13,296 nucleotides of DNA from Chthoniobacterales bacterium (GTDB lineage: Bacteria > Verrucomicrobiota > Verrucomicrobiae > Chthoniobacterales > UBA10450): positions 1 to 13,296 of the forward strand of contig QHBL01000003.1 in assembly GCA_003244125.1 (NCBI GenBank), given 5' to 3'. This document shows, one piece after another, positions 6,623 to 13,254 of the stretch (position 1 is its first letter; every line of letters begins with the position of its first letter). The notes under the pieces were generated by a model. That model was not told the DNA's origin and searched no databases. It saw only the letters and a list, made by a program, of their open reading frames with translations. Position numbers and translations under genes: made by a program.

Positions 6623-8173
6623 ATGGAGCCGTGCTTAGTTTGCGGAGAACAGGAATGGACTTATGCCATGAATGCGCATGGCCTGACATATTTTTCCTGC
6701 GAGAACTGCCGCCTCATCGGGCTCTACCCCGAACCGTCGGCAAGCACAATCGCCGCTCTCACGCCATCGGCAAAAATAGACGATGAGATGGAGCGCATGG
6801 CCGCGCACGAGCGCGCGGCCTCGTACTGGCAGCACCTCCAGAAACAGCTGGGCGGGAATCTGGCAGCAAAACGCATTCTTCTGATCTCCGATGAGGCGGA
6901 AGCGCTGGTTGAGTCCGGACGCGAGCAAGGGTGTTCTCATATAGCCGTTTGCGCTCCTGCCGAGGCGCTCCACAAAATCGAACCAGCCTCATTCGATGCC
7001 TGCCTGTGCGTGTTTTCGATCGAGCGCGCGGCGAACCCGGCCACCGCTCTGCGCTACATCTGGGAAGCTCTTGCTCGAGGCGGCAAGCTCCTTCTTGTCA
7101 CGCCGCTTACCGATAGCATTCCAGCGAAACTCTGCGGCGCGGCCTGGACGGAGCTTCGTCCGGAGAATAAGTTCTTCTTTGACCGCACCAATATTCAATC
7201 TCTTCTTCTCCGCCGCGGCTTTAACAAGGTCTGGGTCACGTCTGACTGGCGGTATTACACTTGGGAACATCTGAACTATCGGGCACGGACTTATCCGGCG
7301 ACGCGACTTACCAGCACAATTGACAAGCTAACGAGCCTTGTTCCAGCAGTGCTCAGCAAACGATTCCGCATTCTCTTGCCTTCTTCGGCTGCACTCGTCA
7401 CGGCGACAAAGACCGGGATACCAGCCCGGCCTAAGCTGAGTGTAGTCATGCCGGCTTATAATGAAGCCACGACCTTCGCCCAGTGCTTCGCCGCTGTCAC
7501 TGGCAAACAATTGAATGGTGTCGACAAGGAAGTTATAGTTGTCGAAAGTAACTCCTCCGATGGGACGCGAGAACTCGCTCGCAAGCTTTGCCAGGACGGC
7601 GGCGCACGTCTCATCCTCCAGGAGCGCGCGGTTGGTAAAGGGAACGCAGTGAGGGAAGGTCTGGCCGCGGCTACCGGTAATATCATCCTTATCCAGGACG
7701 CCGATCTGGAATATGATGTTAACGATTATGACGCGCTTCTTAGACCAATCCTGCAGAATAAGACCGCATTCGTTTTGGGTTCGCGCCACAGTGGTAGCTG
7801 GAAGCTACGGGAGTTTAATGACCAGCCAGGAGTGGCGATGTTCTTTAACGTTGGTCATGTCCTCTTTCGCGCGTCGTTGAACCTTCTTCTGCGGCAATCT
7901 TTGAAGGACCCGTTTACCATGTACAAGGTTTTTCGGGCCGATTGTCTGTCGGGGTTACGATTCGAAGCGGACCGCTTCGATTTCGATTTCGAGGTTTTGA
8001 TCAAACTGGTGCGGAAAGGTTATCAGCCGTTGGAAGTGCCGGTGAACTATCGGGCACGGTCCTTGACCGAGGGCAAGAAGGTGTCAGCCGTGCGAGACCC
8101 GATCACATGGGTGCGCGCGCTGGTGAAGTATCGTTTCGAACGCCTGGAGTGTGAGTCCACAGTTAAGCAGTGA
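6623..8173 (+). CDS. Fusion: zinc ribbon, decayed methyltransferase domain and DPM1-like family 2 glycosyltransferase
   Basis: A 516-residue protein with three parts. Residues 1-36 form an intact ribbon with Cys4, Cys7, Cys26 and Cys29. Residues 60-260 follow a Methyltransf_23 domain (FDACLCVFSIERAANP 124-139, LARGGKLLLVTPLTD 150-164, FFFDRTNIQSLLLRRGF 184-200). The SAM loop is gone: ILLISDEAEALVESG (85-99) stands where a glycine-rich loop is expected. Residues 271-505 are a glycosyltransferase: SVVMPAYNE (273-281), IVVESNSSDGT (305-315), GKGNAVREGL (338-347), the metal-binding QDADLEYD (358-365), GSRHSG (386-391), KDPFTMYKVFR (428-438), FDFDFEVLIKLVRKGY (452-467) and NYRARSLTEGKK (475-486). 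These match DPM1-type polyprenyl-phosphate sugar synthases. No C-terminal membrane segments are visible, so it likely acts at the cytoplasmic membrane face. Sugar donor and lipid acceptor are inferred only. Confidence 0.87.
   Translation: MEPCLVCGEQEWTYAMNAHGLTYFSCENCRLIGLYPEPSASTIAALTPSAKIDDEMERMAAHERAASYWQHLQKQLGGNLAAKRILLISDEAEALVESGREQGCSHIAVCAPAEALHKIEPASFDACLCVFSIERAANPATALRYIWEALARGGKLLLVTPLTDSIPAKLCGAAWTELRPENKFFFDRTNIQSLLLRRGFNKVWVTSDWRYYTWEHLNYRARTYPATRLTSTIDKLTSLVPAVLSKRFRILLPSSAALVTATKTGIPARPKLSVVMPAYNEATTFAQCFAAVTGKQLNGVDKEVIVVESNSSDGTRELARKLCQDGGARLILQERAVGKGNAVREGLAAATGNIILIQDADLEYDVNDYDALLRPILQNKTAFVLGSRHSGSWKLREFNDQPGVAMFFNVGHVLFRASLNLLLRQSLKDPFTMYKVFRADCLSGLRFEADRFDFDFEVLIKLVRKGYQPLEVPVNYRARSLTEGKKVSAVRDPITWVRALVKYRFERLECESTVKQ
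7272..7288 (+). repeat. 17-base direct repeat, copy 1 (TGAACTATCGGGCACGG)
   Basis: This exact 17-mer recurs at 8043-8059 in the same gene and the same reading frame; both copies encode Asn-Tyr-Arg-Ala-Arg. Copy 1 lies in the decayed methyltransferase part of the fusion (residues 218-222). The match ends at both edges (C versus G before, A versus T after). Confidence 0.9.
8043..8059 (+). repeat. 17-base direct repeat, copy 2 (TGAACTATCGGGCACGG)
   Basis: Second copy of the 17-mer at 7272-7288, 771 bases downstream (exactly 257 codons). Here the NYRAR peptide (residues 475-479) belongs to the glycosyltransferase motif that precedes SLTEGKK, a segment usually conserved in DPM1-like enzymes. Confidence 0.9.
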
Positions 8174-9138
8174 AAGCCTTCGTTACCGGCGCAGCCGGAT
8201 TCATCGGCAGCAACCTGGTCGACCGCCTTTTAGCCGATGGACATGAAGTTGTGGCTTGGGATAATTTCTCAACTGGTCAGGAACGGTTTCTCGAAGGAGC
8301 GCAAAGTTACGGCACCTTCGCATTCCATCATGGAGACAACCTGGAATTGGCTGCCCTTACCCAGGCGATGCGCGGCAGCGACTTTGTCTTTCACCTCGCC
8401 GCAAATGCAGACGTGCGTTTCGGTCTGGAACATCCCGCCAGGGACCTTCAGCAAAATACGATTGCTACTTTCAATGTCTTAGAGGCGATGCGGGCGAATA
8501 AAGTCAGCCGGATCGCGTTCTCTTCCACGGGATCCGTGTATGGTGAAGCCACGATTATTCCCACTCCGGAAGATGCGCCGTTTCCGATCCAAACTTCGCT
8601 CTATGGAGCCTCCAAACTCGCAGGCGAATCTCTTATTCAAGCCTATAGCGAAGGCTTCGGTTTCAGGAGCTACATCTTTCGTTTCGTTTCCATTCTCGGG
8701 GAGCGTTACACGCATGGTCACGTTTTCGACTTCTATCGACAACTGCTCGATCACCCCGACCGCCTTCATGTCTTGGGAGATGGAAGTCAGCGCAAGTCTT
8801 ACCTTTACATCCGTGACTGCATCGGCGCCATGCTGCACGCCATCAACGGAGATCAGGAAGCGGCTGATAATCGCCCGGTGCAGATTTACAATCTCGGCGC
8901 CCCAGAGTACTGCCGCGTCATTGACTCGATCAACTGGATAACAGAGTATCTCGATCTCAAGCCTGAACTGCTCTTTTCCGGCGGTAACCGTGGCTGGGTT
9001 GGCGACAATCCCTTCATCTTTCTCGACACCAGCAGGATTCAGAATACGGGGTGGCAATCCACACTAACGATCCGTGATTCGGTAATAGCAACGCTGGAAT
9101 GGCTGCGCGCCAATCATTGGGTGCTGGGCAGAAGATGA
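8170..9138 (+). CDS. NAD-dependent epimerase/dehydratase (extended SDR, UDP-glucose 4-epimerase-like)
   Basis: A 322-residue extended short-chain dehydrogenase acting on nucleotide sugars. A GTG start at 8170 overlaps the preceding stop as GTGA. The NAD loop is GAAGFIGS (7-14), followed by VVAWDNFSTG (27-36) with the acidic residue expected after strand 2. FHLAANADV (74-82) and FSSTGSVYGE (117-126) lead to the catalytic Tyr145 and Lys149 (YGASK). The C-terminal part has RFVSILGERYTHGHVFDFY (171-189), GDGSQRKSYLYIRDC (203-217) and a FLDTSRIQNTGW segment (284-295), as in UDP-hexose 4-epimerases and related NDP-sugar epimerases. The precise reaction (4-epimerisation, dehydration or other) is not fixed by sequence. 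It opens the sugar-nucleotide half of the operon and ends in an ATGA overlap with the dehydrogenase gene. Confidence 0.88.
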   Translation: MKAFVTGAAGFIGSNLVDRLLADGHEVVAWDNFSTGQERFLEGAQSYGTFAFHHGDNLELAALTQAMRGSDFVFHLAANADVRFGLEHPARDLQQNTIATFNVLEAMRANKVSRIAFSSTGSVYGEATIIPTPEDAPFPIQTSLYGASKLAGESLIQAYSEGFGFRSYIFRFVSILGERYTHGHVFDFYRQLLDHPDRLHVLGDGSQRKSYLYIRDCIGAMLHAINGDQEAADNRPVQIYNLGAPEYCRVIDSINWITEYLDLKPELLFSGGNRGWVGDNPFIFLDTSRIQNTGWQSTLTIRDSVIATLEWLRANHWVLGRR

Positions 9139-10409
9139 ACATCGTCGTCCTGGGGTTGTGGCATCTTGGTTGTGTCACAGCGGCATGTTGCGCCGAGCAT
9201 TTCCCGGTGATCGGAATCGACTTCGACGAAGGAGTCGTGCGCGACCTAAGCCAGGGGCAGGCACCTTTGTTTGAACCAGGTCTAGATCACTTGATCAAAC
9301 GACAACTCGAAGCGGGAAACCTTTCCTTTTCTTCCGATAGTAGCCGGTCACTGCATTCAGCCAACGTTCTTTGGGTCTGCTATGACACGCCAGTGGACGA
9401 CAATGATGTTGCTGACAACGACTACGTTTTGCGCCGACTCGAGCAATGTCTCCCATCTATTCGCGAGGGCTGTCTTGTTCTAATCTCTTCGCAACTTCCA
9501 GTCGGGACCTGCAGCAGGCTACAAGCAAAGTATCCGAACCTTCGCTTTGCCTGTAGTCCCGAGAACTTGCGACTGGGTCACGCGCTGGAGAGTTTTCGCG
9601 AACGCGATCGCGTCATTGCCGGGGTGGCAGACGATTCAGCGCGAGGAGAGCTGACGCAGCTCTTCGCCCCTTTCGCGGCCGACCGAATGCTATGGATGAG
9701 ACCCGAATCGGCCGAGATGATAAAACACGCAACCAACGCTTTCCTTGCTCTTTCGGTGACTTTTGCTAACGAGATGGCGCGGCTATGTGAATCGCACGGC
9801 GCAAACGCTTACGACCTCGCGCGAGGGTTACGTTCCGATGCGCGAATTGGGCCGAAAGCTTACCTTCGGCCCGGTGCAGCTTTTGCCGGTGGAACTCTTG
9901 CACGCGATGTCGTTACTCTAACGCACCTGGCTCAAAGCTCGAAAGAGGAAGTTCCGCTGATTAAGGCAATTCTCTCCAGTAATGACGTGCACAAGCAATG
10001 GCCGCTGCGTCAACTAGAGGCGGCTTTCCTTCACCTGGACCAGATTAAAGTGGCAGTTCTCGGCCTGACCTACAAACCTGGAACAGATACGTTGCGCCGG
10101 AGTAGTTCGATCGAGCTTTGTTTTCACCTGCTTTCACACGGTTGCAATGTCTCGTGCTACGATCCAGCGGTCAATGCGCTGCCTGTCACTTTAGATAGGG
10201 CTAGGCTCTGCTCTAACCTGGCAGAAGCTATCGACGGTGTTGCTGCGATCATGCTAATGACGGCCTGGCCAGAAATCACTCAAGTGGATTGGACTGAGCT
10301 ACTCCGCGGCCTCGGCAGAGAAGTCGTGATCATCGATGTCAATCACGCGCTTAACTTACCTCATGGTCCGCTTCCACACGTCCGCTACTTTTCGCTCGGG
10401 TCACCATGA
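9135..10409 (+). CDS. UDP-glucose/GDP-mannose dehydrogenase family protein with Thr in place of the catalytic Cys
   Basis: A 424-residue protein. ATG 9135 overlaps the upstream stop as ATGA and begins MNIVVLGLWHLG with the NAD loop GLWHLG (7-12); an in-frame ATG at 9099 would add 12 residues inside the upstream gene. All three family domains are present: N-terminal NAD domain, central helix with ESAEMIKHATNAF (191-203), and C-terminal UDP-binding domain with LGLTYKPGTDTLRRSS (309-324). By alignment with S. pyogenes UGDH, Glu143 (SPENLR), Lys197, Asn201 and Asp258 are kept. The segment FAGGTLARD (250-258) replaces FGGSCxPKD, so Thr254 stands where the thioester-forming Cys should be. The codon is ACT at 9894-9896. 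Canonical oxidation of UDP-glucose to UDP-glucuronate is therefore doubtful. I remember similar GLWHLG/FAGGTLARD proteins, so this may be a subfamily trait and not a fresh mutation. Confidence 0.86.
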   Translation: MNIVVLGLWHLGCVTAACCAEHFPVIGIDFDEGVVRDLSQGQAPLFEPGLDHLIKRQLEAGNLSFSSDSSRSLHSANVLWVCYDTPVDDNDVADNDYVLRRLEQCLPSIREGCLVLISSQLPVGTCSRLQAKYPNLRFACSPENLRLGHALESFRERDRVIAGVADDSARGELTQLFAPFAADRMLWMRPESAEMIKHATNAFLALSVTFANEMARLCESHGANAYDLARGLRSDARIGPKAYLRPGAAFAGGTLARDVVTLTHLAQSSKEEVPLIKAILSSNDVHKQWPLRQLEAAFLHLDQIKVAVLGLTYKPGTDTLRRSSSIELCFHLLSHGCNVSCYDPAVNALPVTLDRARLCSNLAEAIDGVAAIMLMTAWPEITQVDWTELLRGLGREVVIIDVNHALNLPHGPLPHVRYFSLGSP

Positions 10410-11272
10410 GGCTAAAGCAGCTGAACGCGATCATCACCGGCGCCAGCCAGGGATTGGGAAAGGTCATCGCGGAGCGTTTCGTCCAAGAAGGTGCCAGCGT
10501 GCTGATTTGCGCGCGCGACGCCGAAATGCTTGGTCTGGCAGAAACTGCGTTGCGAGCCATTGCTGGCTCCGGCCAAAAGGTGATTGCGCGGAGATGCGAT
10601 GTCTCATCGGAAAAAGAAGTCGCCGCGATATTTCAGACCTGTGACAAGGAGATGGGAACGTTGCATTTGCTGGTGAACAATGCCGGCGTCTATGGGCCGA
10701 AAGGACCAATCGAAGAAACCAACTGGGAGGAGTGGCAGCGTTGCCTCGCAATTAACCTTTATGGTACTGCGCTCTGCTGCGGTCACGCCGTTACCCGATT
10801 CACGAAGTCAGGACGCGGCAAGATCATCAACCTGTCTGGCGGCGGCGCGACCAGTCCTCTCCCCAACCTAAGCGCCTATGCGGCATCGAAAGCTGCGGTC
10901 GTAAGACTAACCGAGACATTAGCCGAAGAATTACGCTCGAGGCACGTTGACGTAAATAGCGTTGCACCCGGAGCGCTGAACACCCGGCTCTTAGAGGAAG
11001 TTCTTCAAGCCGGCCCCGATCGAGTAGGCAAGGAGTTCTATGCCCGTGCAGTAAAACAGTCCCAAACGGGTGGTGTTCCGCTCATTCTGGCAGCGGATCT
11101 TTGCGTTTATCTTGCATCGAGGGAAGCCGATGGCATTACGGGCAAGCTTATCAGCGCACAATGGGATCCGTGGCCTGAACTGCACAGATACAAAGATGAA
11201 CTAAATTCGACTGACATATACACTCTTCGGCGCATTACTCCGGAAGATCGGAACCGAAGTTGGAAAAAATAG
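10406..11272 (+). CDS. Short-chain dehydrogenase/reductase (classical SDR) with C-terminal tail, second of two
   Basis: A 288-residue NAD(P)-dependent oxidoreductase beginning at ATG 10406 (ATGA overlap). The cofactor loop is TGASQGLG (11-18), the NNAG strand 91-94, Asn117 lies in INLYG, and the catalytic residues are Ser144, Tyr158 and Lys162 (YAASK). PGALNT (188-193) follows the active site. After the normal C-terminal strand GITGKLIS (243-250) there is a tail of about 38 residues, AQWDPWPELHRYKDE and DIYTLRRITPEDR, beyond the usual fold. It is polar and may cover the active site or contact a partner; this is inference. The protein differs from the dehydrogenase at 4897-5748 in loop, length and tail, so the two are not a recent duplication. 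The TAG stop abuts the next ATG directly. Substrate probably an activated or phosphorylated sugar. Confidence 0.87.
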   Translation: MRLKQLNAIITGASQGLGKVIAERFVQEGASVLICARDAEMLGLAETALRAIAGSGQKVIARRCDVSSEKEVAAIFQTCDKEMGTLHLLVNNAGVYGPKGPIEETNWEEWQRCLAINLYGTALCCGHAVTRFTKSGRGKIINLSGGGATSPLPNLSAYAASKAAVVRLTETLAEELRSRHVDVNSVAPGALNTRLLEEVLQAGPDRVGKEFYARAVKQSQTGGVPLILAADLCVYLASREADGITGKLISAQWDPWPELHRYKDELNSTDIYTLRRITPEDRNRSWKK

Positions 11273-12274
11273 ATGTTTGCGCGTGAAACACGCTTTGCCC
11301 TCATCGGTTGCGGCCTCATCGGACGCAAGCGTGTCACAAGCTTGCGACACGGTCAACTTGCAGTCGTTTGCGACAGGGATACTGCGCGCGCCAATCAACT
11401 TCTGGAGACCGCAAGATCGGGTCGCGCGATTAACGAAGTAGAGGAGGCGATTCGCGATGCGGAAGTAGATGCTGTCATTGTAGCCACGCCAAATAGCTTC
11501 CTTGCTCCGATTGCGAAGCTTGCGATCGCCGCCGGTAAGCATGTGCTTATCGAGAAACCAGCCGCTATCAGCAGCTCACAGATTACTGAATTATTACAAT
11601 TGAGCGCAAGCAGCAGCAGTTGTGTGAGAGTGGGATACAATCATCGTTACCATCGAGCGATGCAGAAGGCTTATGAACTCGTCAGGCAGGGCTCGGCCGG
11701 TCCGCTTATGTTTCTTCGAGCCCGCTACGGACACGGCGGCCGTCTTGGCTACGAACGGGAATGGCGCGCGGATCCGGCAATATCCGGTGGGGGAGAACTG
11801 ATCGACCAGGGGGTGCATCTGATAGACCTGGCCAGCTGGTTCATGGGTGCGGAGTTTACGGAAGTGCAAGGTCACACCAAAACTTACTTCTGGGACATGC
11901 CGGTAGAAGATAATTCTTTCCTCAGCCTGCAAACTGCCGCCGGACAAATGGCGTGGCTTCACGCCAGCTGCACCGAGTGGAAGAACATGTTCTCATTCGA
12001 GATTTACGGACGCACGGGCAAACTGCACATCGAGGGACTCGGCGGCAGCTACGGCATGGAGCGACTTACCTTTTATCAGATGCTGCCCGAAATGGGTCCA
12101 CCGAAGGTTCTGAGCTGGGAATTCCCCGGCGAAGATGTCTCCTGGAAGCTGGAAATGGACGAGTTTCTGCAAGATATTCGCCAGTCGCGAGTACCAGTTC
12201 CGGGATTGCAGGAAGCGCTTCACACACTTGGAATAGTCGAGAAGGTTTATCAGCAAACTGGCCGTTCTATCTGA
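11273..12274 (+). CDS. Gfo/Idh/MocA family NAD(P)-dependent oxidoreductase
   Basis: A 333-residue soluble oxidoreductase. The Rossmann loop is IGCGLIGRKR (11-20), VVCDRD (31-36) ends strand 2, VIVATPNSF (68-76) and the family signature EKPAA (94-98) supply the catalytic Lys95. The C-terminal alpha/beta domain has GYNHRYHRAM (121-130) and the active-site helix GGGELIDQGVHLIDL (172-186), in which Asp178 and His182 are the usual catalytic pair. Members oxidise or reduce a sugar or cyclitol hydroxyl/keto group, often on NDP-sugars or inositol. ATG 11273 immediately follows the previous stop, with only a weak GGAA upstream. Its stop shares one base with the next ATG. Together with the neighbouring dehydrogenases and kinase it suggests a multistep sugar conversion; the position oxidised or reduced is unknown. 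Confidence 0.9.
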   Translation: MFARETRFALIGCGLIGRKRVTSLRHGQLAVVCDRDTARANQLLETARSGRAINEVEEAIRDAEVDAVIVATPNSFLAPIAKLAIAAGKHVLIEKPAAISSSQITELLQLSASSSSCVRVGYNHRYHRAMQKAYELVRQGSAGPLMFLRARYGHGGRLGYEREWRADPAISGGGELIDQGVHLIDLASWFMGAEFTEVQGHTKTYFWDMPVEDNSFLSLQTAAGQMAWLHASCTEWKNMFSFEIYGRTGKLHIEGLGGSYGMERLTFYQMLPEMGPPKVLSWEFPGEDVSWKLEMDEFLQDIRQSRVPVPGLQEALHTLGIVEKVYQQTGRSI

Positions 12275-13254
12275 TGATCATTACACGTTCTCCTTTGCGG
12301 ATTTCCTTGGGCGGCGGCGGAACTGATCTGCCTTCCTACTATCGACAGCATTCGGGGTTCCTTATCGCCGCAGCTATCGACAAGTATGTCTATATCACCC
12401 TGCACCAGACCTTCGTTCCGGAGCTAATCATCAAATATTCCAAGATGGAGCGCGTTCTGAGCGTCGATGAAATTGAACATCCGATCATTCGAGAAGCACT
12501 GTTGCTCACCGGGATGGAAGCGCCATCGCTGGAAATTACCAGCATGGCCGACATACCCGCTGGCACCGGCCTCGGCTCATCCGGCAGCTTTACCACCGCT
12601 CTTCTGAAAGCATTCCATGCTCACCGAAAGAATCTTGTTCATCCCGCTGAGCTAGCTGAGCAGGCTTGCGAGATTGAACTTAATCGGTTGCGCGAGCCGA
12701 TTGGCAAACAAGACCAATATATTGCCGCGTTTGGCGGTATTACCTGCTTTAAGTTTCACCCTGATGATCGAGTCGAAGCATGGCCGCTGAAAATTTCGGA
12801 AGAAACCCTCTTCAATCTCGAAGATAACCTTCTTCTATTCTTTACTGGTTACTCACGCTCAGCTTCGGCTATTCTCAAAGAGCAGGATGAAAGGAGCCAG
12901 CGGTTCGATCCCGAGATGATCGAGAACCTTCATTTCGTAAAAGAGCTCGGCCGCCAAAGCCAGTCGGCGCTGGAAGCGGGCGACCTGCATCAGTTCGGGC
13001 ATTTGATGGATGTTCACTGGCAGCGCAAGAAAGAGAGATCGTCTCAGATGAGTAACGACCGGATTAACGATTGGTATGACTGCGCCATGCAAAACGGTGC
13101 TCTGGGCGGTAAGCTCATCGGCGCGGGCGGCGGCGGCTTTCTCATGTTTTATGCAGTGGAGAAGGCCCGGCTGCGACATGCGATGCGCGCGGAAGGACTT
13201 ACTGAAGTGCGTTTCCGTTTCGATTTCGAAGGAACCAAAATCCTGAATCAATGA
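12274..13254 (+). CDS. GHMP-family sugar kinase, D-glycero-D-manno-heptose 7-phosphate kinase (HddA)-like
   Basis: A 326-residue kinase. The start is ATG 12274, sharing its A with the TGA of the previous gene; a longer in-frame reading upstream lies wholly inside that gene and is not plausible. Motif 1 is RISLGGGGTDLPSYY (9-23), motif 2 (ATP loop) IPAGTGLGSSGSFTTA (94-109), and motif 3 GAGGGGFLMF (283-292). EPIGKQDQYIAAFGG (141-155) is the segment I associate with HddA. Known HddA proteins phosphorylate D-glycero-D-manno-heptose 7-phosphate at C1 in the GDP-heptose route for capsules, O-antigens and S-layer glycans. Relatives act on other sugars, so the substrate is likely but not proven. The usual partners (GmhA, GmhB, HddC) are not in the window; the next gene, starting at 13251, could be one of them. 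Confidence 0.85.
   Translation: MIITRSPLRISLGGGGTDLPSYYRQHSGFLIAAAIDKYVYITLHQTFVPELIIKYSKMERVLSVDEIEHPIIREALLLTGMEAPSLEITSMADIPAGTGLGSSGSFTTALLKAFHAHRKNLVHPAELAEQACEIELNRLREPIGKQDQYIAAFGGITCFKFHPDDRVEAWPLKISEETLFNLEDNLLLFFTGYSRSASAILKEQDERSQRFDPEMIENLHFVKELGRQSQSALEAGDLHQFGHLMDVHWQRKKERSSQMSNDRINDWYDCAMQNGALGGKLIGAGGGGFLMFYAVEKARLRHAMRAEGLTEVRFRFDFEGTKILNQ

Noticed and set aside
7977..7994. TTCGAT-like short tandem repeat near the end of the fusion gene
   Set aside because: It simply encodes the acidic-aromatic FDFDFE segment of the DPM1-like transferase.
1801..8160. Change of strand composition: a hand count gave G 50, C 70 in 1801-2040 but G 81, C 53 in 7921-8160
   Set aside because: The C-rich stretch codes for a membrane protein full of Phe and Leu (TTC, CTC), which explains much of it, and intermediate regions are balanced. 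It is not adequate evidence for a transfer boundary.
8479..9057. A 192-residue minus-strand open frame opposite the epimerase gene
   Set aside because: The plus strand carries an unmistakable extended SDR across the whole stretch; the antisense product has no recognisable motif.
11953..12273. A 107-residue N-terminal extension of the kinase reading frame
   Set aside because: The extension overlaps the Gfo/Idh/MocA gene in another frame. GHMP kinases of this group begin just before the RxSxGGGGTD motif, so ATG 12274 is the start.
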